The position numbers and the translations under genes were made by a program. Shown one piece after another: positions 52,882-60,337 of a stretch of 64,000 nt of DNA. Every line of letters begins with the position of its first letter. Position 1 is the first letter of the stretch. Under the pieces are notes generated by a model. The model was given only the letters and a program-made list of their open reading frames with translations, was not told where the DNA came from and searched no databases. The stretch is from Pedobacter sp. Leaf176 (GTDB lineage Bacteria > Bacteroidota > Bacteroidia > Sphingobacteriales > Sphingobacteriaceae), in the NCBI RefSeq assembly GCF_001424305.1, contig NZ_LMPD01000007.1, forward strand, positions 1-64,000, read 5' to 3'.

Positions 52882-53817
52882 ATGAAAATAAAAATAGCTT
52901 TACTAATAGCAGTAATTTGGATTCTGCTCAGATTAACTTCACATGCCCAGGAAAGGCCATCAACTCAAAATTTTGTTAAGCCTTCGCTCCAGCTCGGTTC
53001 CTTCAAAGCAGACTACACATATTCTCCTTTTGAGATTGGTGGAGCAGAAATGTCTATACAGCAATCGAATGCGAGCTTGATACTTCCGGTTTTTAGTAGA
53101 CTAAAAGAGGGAAAACCGGACTTCCTGCTTTCCGGAATTGCTTACACAGGATTGTTTCTTCATGGAAACAATGTTGCTGATGATAGGTCTGCATTTCATT
53201 CCATTTCAGTTCCGCTCACCTATCAGAAAACGTTTTCAAAAAAACACGCCATATCATTCTCCTTTATTCCGACACTCTCCTCCGATTTGAAAGATATTTC
53301 TCATGAAGACTTTATCTATACCGGTGCCGTATCGTTAAAGGTAAAACACTCAGAAAGCTTTGTCTATTCGCTGGGTGTGGTTTATTCAAGGCAGTTTTTT
53401 GGGAGTCTTTTCCTTCCTTTAATCGGAATCGATTAGCAAATCAACGACAAAGTTAACCTCTCTGGTTCACTGCCAGTTAATCAGAAATTAAAATATAACC
53501 TGTCGGTAAAAAATAGCCTGGCGCTAATTAACAATCTGGGAATCGGTGGTGGCAAATACAGATTGTCTGAAGAACTGAATTCCGGTTATTTTCAGGCTCA
53601 GCAATCCAAGATGGCGTTGCTTTATATCTATACGCCATCCAAACAATTTTCAATAGACATAAATGCAGGTTATAATTATGTTCAAAAGCTGGGCTTCTAT
53701 GATAAGAACAAAAAGATTGCTTTAGCCCCTTTCGATAGCCTGGATGACCGGATTCCGCAAACAGAATATAATAAGAATGGAATTTCTGTTGGTATTGGCA
53801 TCAATTATCGATTTTAA
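52882..53817 (+). pseudogene. Outer-membrane beta-barrel protein gene (DUF6268-like) broken by one in-frame amber codon
   Basis: The first 184 codons encode a signal peptide (about 1-23, ending 'LTSHAQE') and beta-rich sequence ('GSFKADYTYSPFEIGGAEM', 'FSFIPTLSSDL', 'YSLGVVYSRQFFGSLFLPL'). Codon 185 is TAG (53434-53436) after 'LIGID'. The same frame then continues without interruption to 53817: 'QINDKVNLSGSLPVNQKLKY', 'SIDINAGYNYVQKLGF' and a terminal 'VGIGINYRF' with the C-terminal Phe of outer-membrane barrels. Relatives, as I recall, have Trp at this spot ('GIDW'), so TGG to TAG is the simplest cause. No suppressor tRNA is visible. A truncated product could not form a full barrel. Family assignment is tentative. 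Confidence 0.72.
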
Positions 53818-53947
53818 TGTCGTTCAAGTCATTTCTCATTTAAACATAAATCAATTAATTTATGGATGATTACACATCATAAATTTGAGCGTGCTGCTGC
53901 ATCTTTAAAATCAGTGGCGTTGGTGGCCTATTAAATTTATTCATGTT

Positions 53948-54298
53948 ATGAAATGGTTTTTAGTAAGGTATGTCTATCGCATAGTTTTTGAGCAAGAGAC
54001 ATATCAATGTCAGTTTGATGAGCAACAAAGGATAATCCGCTCTGATAGCCTCACAAATGCATTCGAAAAAGCTAAATATCTTGCTGACAGTTTCAATCCC
54101 TGTTTTAAAAACTACTTGGGTGAAAACATCAGCTGGAAATTTGTCTGCATCGCTGGCCTGGTTGAAATCTTTCCCCCTTCCGATGGATCTGAAATCAGCA
54201 GTGTTGTGGTCGAAACAGCAGATGCTGTGCGCTATATTAAAGAAATGGAAATGCACAAAAGGTTTCTTGAAGAGAAAATCCGGCGCAACAGCACTTAG
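53948..54298 (+). CDS. DUF4288-family small protein
   Basis: 116 residues, cytoplasmic, no signal or membrane segment. The pattern 'MKWFLVRYVYRIVFE', 'QFDEQQRIIRSDSLTNAFEK' and 'WKFVCIAGLVEIFPPSDG', with a charged C-terminal helix, matches DUF4288 as I know it (Bacteroidota proteins of 100-120 residues). No biochemical function is known. It stands alone between the broken barrel gene and a convergent hydrolase operon. Confidence 0.78.
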   Translation: MKWFLVRYVYRIVFEQETYQCQFDEQQRIIRSDSLTNAFEKAKYLADSFNPCFKNYLGENISWKFVCIAGLVEIFPPSDGSEISSVVVETADAVRYIKEMEMHKRFLEEKIRRNST

Positions 54299-54466
54299 CA
54301 ACGAAGACTGATAGCATACGATCTCGCCTCAATTTTTGAAACATAAAATAAACGCAAAAAGCAAAACATATCTGATAAGGGTTTCCCTTTTAAGCGCCTT
54401 TAAATATTATTTTCCATTCCAACAATGAGCCACAAACCAAAGCTTTAGGTTAGAAGATAGAATTAT

Positions 54467-55366
54467 TTAGCGTTTAATGAAGGATTTCAAGTATTCAGGT
54501 GCTGTTGTCCAATTCAGGTTAGCAAACAGATTATTGTCGAGCATTTGAGGCTGTGTTGAATACATGGAGTATATATATTGCGCCTGTTGCCATTTTGCAT
54601 ACAACTCATTTTCGCCAGAGGGGTTTTCTGATCGCTGTTTTTTAATTGATGCTGCAAATTCGTCCATTTCAGAAAGTTTATGAACAAAAAAATCCTGGTT
54701 TGTTAATCCTAATATTTCCTGATGGAGCATATTTGGGCTTATCTGGAAACTTGCAATATGCAAATCGCGGTGGCTGTGCCCGTTCATTACTGACGCGGCA
54801 GTAAATTCAGCGGTATTTTCCATAGTGGTAAAATCAAGTTTCCAATCTGCTTTGTCGCCCCAGTAGGCGATGGTTTTGCTTTTTAAGTTAAGAATTGGCG
54901 TGTTGTATTTCAGGATGTCGGCAAAAGCCCCGTTAAAAATAGAAGTTACTTTTATGTTGCTGCTATCGATATGGGCTCTGAACGCTCTTCTCAAATCAAA
55001 GTTTCTGTTCTCTCCGGGAATCAACCCGGTATAATCCGTGCAAAAATCAGAAGGAATAAAATGCCCGACACCCGAATGTAATGCTGCATCTAAAAGGATT
55101 TTTTGGGTGTCTAAAATAACATCGCCGAGCCCGGCCAGTGCAGAAACGAGGCAGCCCACATCTTGGCAGGCTTCTCTAATACTTTCGGGATTGCCATAAT
55201 TTACCTGCATTATTTCTACGCCAGCTTCGGTAAGTATTTTTACTTTGTCCGAATCACTTTGCTCTCTTACCAGTGCCTTCACCTTTGCACCACGATTTAT
55301 CAATGCCGTGCAAATTTTAAGTCCTAAATTTCCGGTTGCACCTGCAACTAATATATTTTTTTCCAT
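54467..55366 (-). CDS. NmrA-like NAD(P)-binding protein (isoflavone-reductase type)
   Basis: 299 residues. The Rossmann loop is 'ILVAGATGNLGLKICTALI' (about 5-23), then 'VKALVREQSDSDK' for NADP binding. 'SALAGLGDVILDTQKILLDA' and 'VGHFIPSDFCTDYTGL' are typical of the NmrA/isoflavone-reductase group, with 'IFNGAFADIL' in the substrate half. Members are reductases or redox-sensing regulators; the substrate is unknown. The alpha/beta hydrolase gene lies 18 bases upstream on the same strand, and a Crp-type regulator before that, so the three probably act together. Confidence 0.88.
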   Translation of the reverse strand: MEKNILVAGATGNLGLKICTALINRGAKVKALVREQSDSDKVKILTEAGVEIMQVNYGNPESIREACQDVGCLVSALAGLGDVILDTQKILLDAALHSGVGHFIPSDFCTDYTGLIPGENRNFDLRRAFRAHIDSSNIKVTSIFNGAFADILKYNTPILNLKSKTIAYWGDKADWKLDFTTMENTAEFTAASVMNGHSHRDLHIASFQISPNMLHQEILGLTNQDFFVHKLSEMDEFAASIKKQRSENPSGENELYAKWQQAQYIYSMYSTQPQMLDNNLFANLNWTTAPEYLKSFIKR

Positions 55367-55384
55367 TTTATCTTTTTTTAATAT

Positions 55385-56311
55385 TTAATGTTGCAGAAAA
55401 TTATTAATGATTTCAATTACACGCTCTGGTTTTTCTTCAAACATATAATGACCGCTTTCCAGAATCCCGACCATTTTGCCATGCCCGCAAACATAAGGCA
55501 AGGCCATTTTCATATAATTGTAGCTCACATTACTGCCGATGCCCAATACCGGCATTAAAAGGGGTTGATATGACTTGGCATCTTCTATATCCTGAGAAAA
55601 TGTTTGATACCAGGCATTAGATGCTCTGATGCTTTCGCGGTAGTTGTATGCATTGGCATAAACTTCCCGCTCAAATTCGCTTATGTTCAAATCCTCGATC
55701 ATTACATAGCTGAAGAGCCAGTCAATTAAGTAGCGGAAACGACCTTCAAGTATTTTCTCCGGCAGCTCTTTAACCTGGTTAAAGCCCATCCACCAGGCGT
55801 AGGGTATATTTGGATCCATCTTTTCATTAAAACTGCCCGGAGGGGGCAGGAGTGGCATTTGCATCATCCCTTCACTTGGATGCATGCCGTCGGCAACAAT
55901 GAGTTTTTCAACATATTGCGGGTAGTTAAATGCAAGGCTCATGGCAACCATGCCACCAATGTCGTGACCGATAATGTTCACTTTTTCTAAGTTGAGTGCT
56001 TTAATCAGTTCAAGGATATCTTTAGCCATGTTTTTTTTATCGTAGCCGGAAATGGGTTTCTCTGAGCTTCCCATACCTCTGATATCGACGATTATAACAT
56101 GGTTTGCTTTCGAAAGTTCATTGGCAATGTTGCGGTACGAATACCAGGTTTGCGGCCAACCGGGCAGGCAGATTAGTGGTTTTCCAACGCCGCCCTGTAC
56201 ATAATGTAGCTTGACCCCGTTCACGCTAATGTAGTGGTTTGTAAAGCCCGGAAGGTTTTTGATTAACTGTTCGTCCGAATATGGGCTCAAGTTATTTTCG
56301 TTTTCGATCAT
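55385..56311 (-). CDS. Alpha/beta hydrolase, epoxide-hydrolase-like
   Basis: 308 residues, no signal peptide. The oxyanion loop is 'LICLPGWPQTWYSYRNIA' (about 46-63) and the nucleophile elbow 'GHDIGGMVAMSLA' has Asp117 instead of Ser, as in epoxide hydrolases and haloalkane dehalogenases. The His is in 'ESGHYMFEEKP' near the end. A helical lid with several Trp/Tyr residues (about 145-235) separates the core halves. Epoxide hydrolase-type chemistry is expected; the natural substrate is unknown. It is in an apparent operon with the NmrA-like gene 18 bases downstream. Confidence 0.9.
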   Translation of the reverse strand: MIENENNLSPYSDEQLIKNLPGFTNHYISVNGVKLHYVQGGVGKPLICLPGWPQTWYSYRNIANELSKANHVIIVDIRGMGSSEKPISGYDKKNMAKDILELIKALNLEKVNIIGHDIGGMVAMSLAFNYPQYVEKLIVADGMHPSEGMMQMPLLPPPGSFNEKMDPNIPYAWWMGFNQVKELPEKILEGRFRYLIDWLFSYVMIEDLNISEFEREVYANAYNYRESIRASNAWYQTFSQDIEDAKSYQPLLMPVLGIGSNVSYNYMKMALPYVCGHGKMVGILESGHYMFEEKPERVIEIINNFLQH

Positions 56312-56393
56312 ATTATTTTGTTCCTGATATTATTATTATTCAAAGTTAACATGACCGTGGAGCCGCAAAACTACCAGATGGTAGAAATTGCAT

Positions 56394-56957
56394 TTAGCGG
56401 ATTTTTTTTCTGATCCGGCTCAACGCGTTTGGGGTGATGCCTAAAATTGCGGCCAGCTCTTTTACAGGTATTTTCTGGAGTAGTTCTGGCGTCCGGAGGA
56501 ACTCAATATACCGTTCTTCTGCAGAGAGCGTTTGAAAATTTAAGAGTTGATCGACCATTCTGGCCGTGGTGGCTTCCCAGATTTTCCTTCCGAATTCCTC
56601 CCAGCAACTCAGGTGTGCATACAGGAAATCCATGTTTTTTTTGTCAATAACAATCAGCTCGGTTTCTTCTATTGCCTGAATATTAAATCTTGTCGGTTTC
56701 TGAGGATGAAGGCTGGAAATTTCCGTAAAAAATTCATTCTGAAAACATACCCAAGTGGTGTGTTGCTGATCATTGAACTCATAAAAAAAACGTAAACCAC
56801 CTGAAACGATAAAATAATATTGATTTGCAATTTGCCCGGCCTTTAACAACAGCCGCCCTTTTGGGATTATTTTTGTCCTGCAATGAGCGCGAACCATTTC
56901 CAGATCTTGCTCATCGATAACGATAATACTTCTTATAAATGCAACAAATTGATCCAT
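56394..56957 (-). CDS. Crp/Fnr-family transcriptional regulator
   Basis: 187 residues. The N-terminal cyclic-nucleotide-binding-like barrel (about 10-120) includes 'IIPKGRLLLKAGQIANQYYF', 'IVSGGLRFFYE' and 'ELIVIDKKNMDFLYA'. A dimer helix is followed by a short helix-turn-helix at the C terminus ('PVKELAAILGITPNALSRIR'). Bacteroidota proteins of this type usually lack the cAMP-contact Arg and sense other signals. It sits 82 bases upstream of the hydrolase gene on the same strand and is the likely regulator of the hydrolase/NmrA pair. Its own promoter should lie in 56958-57100. Confidence 0.9.
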   Translation of the reverse strand: MDQFVAFIRSIIVIDEQDLEMVRAHCRTKIIPKGRLLLKAGQIANQYYFIVSGGLRFFYEFNDQQHTTWVCFQNEFFTEISSLHPQKPTRFNIQAIEETELIVIDKKNMDFLYAHLSCWEEFGRKIWEATTARMVDQLLNFQTLSAEERYIEFLRTPELLQKIPVKELAAILGITPNALSRIRKKIR

Positions 56958-57581
56958 TATTTACTGTTCACTAGTAATTTAGCCAGGCGAAATCCATATA
57001 CGTCCTGTTGAAGTCTTCAGGAACTAAGCTATGAAAATTTGTGTTTGATTATTGTGTTCGATCGTTTTCATCTCATTCCAGATTTATTTTAATCAAATGT
57101 ACAAAGGAAGATGGCAATTAATCACAGGGGCTTCGTAATGTCCGGTTTTGTCCGGAGATGTCCGGATTTGTGCGGTAAAATTGAGATTTGTTCGGGAGTT
57201 GTTCGAGGTTTGTTGCATAAACTATGCTTTGAAGGCTGTTTTTCCGAAGGAGACTCGAAGCAGAGTAGAACAAGTTATGAAGTTTTCGACCGGATTAGCG
57301 AATTATTAGTTAATCTATTTCCGGACGGATTCAATCCAGAACATCGTTGTACAATAATCACTTGATTAAGTTCTGCCAATCTTAATTGTATGATATTATT
57401 TTCAATCGTTTGAAATTTAATGAGACAATGTTTTTCAGCTTTCCTGAATTATCCGAGCTGTTTTTCAGCCAGATGGCACTACATTTAAGTAAGAAAGGAA
57501 ACCAAAAATTAATTAAAATAAGCGATGTGCAAAAATGCAACGCTTAGTATGCTAACCAAATTTTTAACTAAACTGATTACA
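56958..57581. other. Spacer with short direct repeats ahead of the lyase genes
   Basis: About 620 bases. An 84-codon frame at 57111-57365 has no family features and spans the repeats, so it is not called. The decamer repeat array is listed separately. The last 60 bases carry the leader of the lyase gene. Confidence 0.45.
57139..57175 (+). repeat. Four decameric direct repeats of TGTCCGG
   Basis: TGTCCGG occurs at 57139, 57149 and 57159, and as TGTGCGG at 57169, exactly ten bases apart, with variable 3-base spacers (TTT, AGA, ATT). Looser copies follow (TTGTTCGGGA, TTGTTCGAGG). Ten-base spacing puts every copy on the same face of the helix, which suits cooperative protein binding. The promoters of the Crp gene (minus) and of the PL14 gene (plus) flank it. 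Confidence 0.6.
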
Positions 57582-58466
57582 ATGAGTCAAAAAATTAATT
57601 TCCCCAAATTAACGGGAACTGCTATGCTTTTATTTTCTGCCTGCCTGGGCGCCTGCGATAAGGATACCGCAAAGCCTGAGTTGGTAAGTGACGATGGTGG
57701 CAAACTGTCCGTTCAAAAAACAATGGCTACAGCAGCTGCCCAAGCCTACCCCAGTAACATAAATACCCAGTTCAGCCGTTCGGATGGCGCCTATACTTAC
57801 GCAGCGGCAAGCAGCGATTTTGGGATGGCAAGCTTAACGGGTTGGAATGAAAGCAGGGCGTACATTTCCGGTGGCTGGGCCCGGGCAACACTTGCCCCCA
57901 ATTCGGTATCGAACGGGTTGATTGCCGGCGCCGACATCTCCGATGGATCAGCCTATGAAGCGACCTTTAAAGTACGTTTTCACAGCCAGTTCGACTGGAG
58001 CAGAGGCGGAAAAGTAGGCTTTGGTTTTTTAATCGGTGTGGGCAATACAGGCTGCGACATCGCAACCGATGGAAATGGTGGCAGCCTTAGGCTGATGTGG
58101 TACAACAATGGCAGCAGGGTTTACTTTCAGCCTTATGTGTACCATCGGGATATGTCGGGCCCATGTGGGGATACCTTTGGTAAATCTTACCCATCAAGCG
58201 GCAGCCTGCAAAAAGGTGCAACCTATTCCGTTCACCTGTATGTGAAGAGCAATACCGGATCCAGTAAAAATGGATGGGTTCAGGTGCTCATTAATGGAAC
58301 TACTGTACTTGATCAGTCCATCCGGTGGACGACCAATGATGCCCAAAGACTAATAAACCGTTTATCTTTTCATAATTTCCGTGGAGGAAAAGATGTTGCC
58401 GTCTGGGGATCGAGCCAAACGAGCTATATTTATTTTGACGATCTGGTCGTCAACAAAGTGCAGTAA
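57582..58466 (+). CDS. Polysaccharide lyase family 14-like lipoprotein (probable alginate lyase)
   Basis: 294 residues from the ATG at 57582 (MSQKINFPKL). Upstream in-frame ATGs (57525, 57549) would put 11-19 polar residues before the signal peptide. The lipobox 'LGAC' gives an acylated Cys25. After a linker, residues about 60-290 form a beta-jelly-roll with 'AYEATFKVRFHSQFDWSRGG', 'KVGFGFLIGVGN', 'GNGGSLRLMWYNNG', 'PYVYHRDMSGPCGDTFG' and 'LYVKSNTGSSKNGWVQVLIN', the pattern of PL14 alginate/glucuronan lyases. It would cut uronate polymers by beta-elimination at the cell surface. A PL6 gene follows 369 bases later on the same strand. Confidence 0.82.
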   Translation: MSQKINFPKLTGTAMLLFSACLGACDKDTAKPELVSDDGGKLSVQKTMATAAAQAYPSNINTQFSRSDGAYTYAAASSDFGMASLTGWNESRAYISGGWARATLAPNSVSNGLIAGADISDGSAYEATFKVRFHSQFDWSRGGKVGFGFLIGVGNTGCDIATDGNGGSLRLMWYNNGSRVYFQPYVYHRDMSGPCGDTFGKSYPSSGSLQKGATYSVHLYVKSNTGSSKNGWVQVLINGTTVLDQSIRWTTNDAQRLINRLSFHNFRGGKDVAVWGSSQTSYIYFDDLVVNKVQ

Positions 58467-58835
58467 ATTTTTATCGGGATTCCTTTCTGTTCTTATTCAG
58501 TGGCTATGGTGAGCTACTGCATCTGGTAAATTACCAAGGCCATTTTATGGCCCTGGTAATTTATAAAGGGTGAGTATCGGTAATACTGATGTGGAGTACT
58601 TGAAATTCATACTTTAAAACCGGGAAGTTTGACCATTTTTCTAAGCATGTGGCCATCGGCACTTATCTGAGGAATATAACCGGATTTCAGCTCAGTGGCC
58701 GTCTCTCCCAAAAAATAATTTAAATCGTTTGAAATCAAAATTGGTAAACATTGCAACGGATGCGCTTTGTTTTTTTTAGCATTGGAATAAAGAAAAAGTA
58801 AATTTATACCATCCTTATCATGCGAAACTAAAAAT
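58467..58835. other. Spacer between PL14 and PL6 genes
   Basis: About 370 bases, holding the long hairpin at 58528-58562 and the leader of the PL6 gene. No open frame of note. Confidence 0.45.
58528..58562 (+). terminator. Long hairpin after the PL14 lyase gene
   Basis: Arms 58528-58543 and 58547-58562 pair at 15 of 16 positions (core GGCCAT/ATGGCC, 3-base loop). It starts 61 bases after the stop. No strong T-run follows, but stem length makes a terminator or mRNA-end structure likely. Confidence 0.65.
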
Positions 58836-60011
58836 ATGAAGGTATTTATTTTAGTGATTTTATTTTTTTGTGCTCATCTTGCAGACTTACAAGCTAAAAC
58901 CTATAACGTACATTCTGATGCCGAAATAAACGGTATTATCAACAAGCTTGCCCCCGGTGATGAAGTTATCATAACAAAAGGCAATTATTCCGATTGGTCG
59001 GTTTCCATTGATGCACGGGGAACTGCCGCAAAACCGATAATTATCAGAGGCGAAAACAGGTTCGCCACTATTTTCTCTGGCCCGGTAAATCGTTGTCTGT
59101 TTAAAATAACGGGTCAATATATCATTGTCAAAGACTTGACTTTTAAAACAAATATCCTTTCCAGATTGGCTAACAAAGCAGGCACGCTTATAGAACTTTC
59201 AAATAGCTATAACTGTGCAGTAAAGGATTGTTCTTTTGTTGGCAATGAAGCAAAGAGCCAGTTTCTACCCCTTTTAGTCGTATCAGGAGAAGGGAAATAT
59301 AATGGTATTAAAAACTGTCTTTTCGCCGGTAACCTTAACACGATAGATTTGCAGGTTAAGGTTTCGGCCGCCGAAACCCCTTTGTTTACTAATATTAACC
59401 GGAACATATTCCGTGACAAACCAAAAGTAAGCTGGCCAAACGGAAATGGGGGAGAATGTGTTCAAATTGGACAAGACCCAATTCTTTTGGGAAAAAAAAG
59501 TGCTTTTAGTTTAGTGCAAAACAATCGGTTTATTAAATGTAATGCTGAAAATGAGGTGATTAGTAATAAAAGCAGTGGAAACAAATATATCGGTAACTAT
59601 TTTGAAAATAACGATGGTGAACTTGTTATGCGTGGCGGACACGATTGTGTGATTTCAAGAAATAAATTTAACGGCGGTACGGGCGGGATCAGGATTAATG
59701 GTACAGGACACCTTATAGCTAATAACCGGATAACCGGAATAAAGACGGCGATCAGGCTAATGTATGGAATGGCAAAAGGAAAAATCGATACAGGATTTTA
59801 CATTGCAGCCAGCGATTGCATTATAAAAGACAACTTTATAAAAAAAGCCACAATAGGCATATTGATCGGAGATAGCAAAAATATAGACTGGACCGGGAAA
59901 TTTGACACGGTCAGGTATCCCTCCAGGGTAATCCAGGATGTAGCTCCATTTGATATTAAATTATTAAAGAATAGATTTTTTTCCGTCGAGCATGCGGAGG
60001 TACAACGTTAA
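58836..60011 (+). CDS. Polysaccharide lyase family 6 protein (alginate lyase / chondroitinase B-like)
   Basis: 391 residues with a signal peptide (about 1-20). It is a right-handed parallel beta-helix with repeated short strands. Active-site residues line up with Pedobacter heparinus chondroitinase B at a constant offset of five: calcium ligands Glu238 and Glu240 ('CNAENEVISNKSS'), base Lys245 and acid Arg266 ('GELVMRGGHD'). The usual 'LRHG' reads 'MRGG' here, so the His is replaced. Most single-domain PL6 proteins of this length act on alginate, and the neighbouring PL14 gene supports that. Dermatan sulfate activity is a weaker alternative. It would work in the periplasm or outside. Confidence 0.87.
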   Translation: MKVFILVILFFCAHLADLQAKTYNVHSDAEINGIINKLAPGDEVIITKGNYSDWSVSIDARGTAAKPIIIRGENRFATIFSGPVNRCLFKITGQYIIVKDLTFKTNILSRLANKAGTLIELSNSYNCAVKDCSFVGNEAKSQFLPLLVVSGEGKYNGIKNCLFAGNLNTIDLQVKVSAAETPLFTNINRNIFRDKPKVSWPNGNGGECVQIGQDPILLGKKSAFSLVQNNRFIKCNAENEVISNKSSGNKYIGNYFENNDGELVMRGGHDCVISRNKFNGGTGGIRINGTGHLIANNRITGIKTAIRLMYGMAKGKIDTGFYIAASDCIIKDNFIKKATIGILIGDSKNIDWTGKFDTVRYPSRVIQDVAPFDIKLLKNRFFSVEHAEVQR

Positions 60012-60337
60012 CTTAAGGTCAAGTTCCACGTCGCCTGTCTATAATCATATTTGACATTGCTATATGTAATCCTAACCAATAGTGCCAGGCCTTCAAATCA
60101 TTCATTTTTATGCTTGGGGAAGTGCATTTGAATCGTTTTATGTGATTCCAAATTGATTTAAGTAATCCTTTCCTTAGGTTTCTTTCTTCTTTTAGTTAAC
60201 CATCGATTGCATAGCTCCATTTTTATGGATGGCTTATACTACATCAGCTATTCACATTCAATCAACCGGATGTATCTATGGGAAATCTCATCTCCGGTAA
60301 AATTGTGACCCATATTAGGAGATTTCGTTGAATCTCA
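60012..60337. other. Spacer between convergent PL6 and GH78 genes
   Basis: About 326 bases. GAAATCTC (60282-60289) pairs with GAGATTTC (60319-60326), an 8-bp stem with a 29-base loop, just after the GH78 stop on the minus strand. No T-run follows, so it is only a possible terminator. Nothing else seen. Confidence 0.45.

Noticed and set aside
57111..57365. 84-codon open frame upstream of the PL14 gene
   Set aside because: Its N-terminal part is just the translated TGTCCGG repeats, it is Cys-rich without a pattern, and nothing is recognised.
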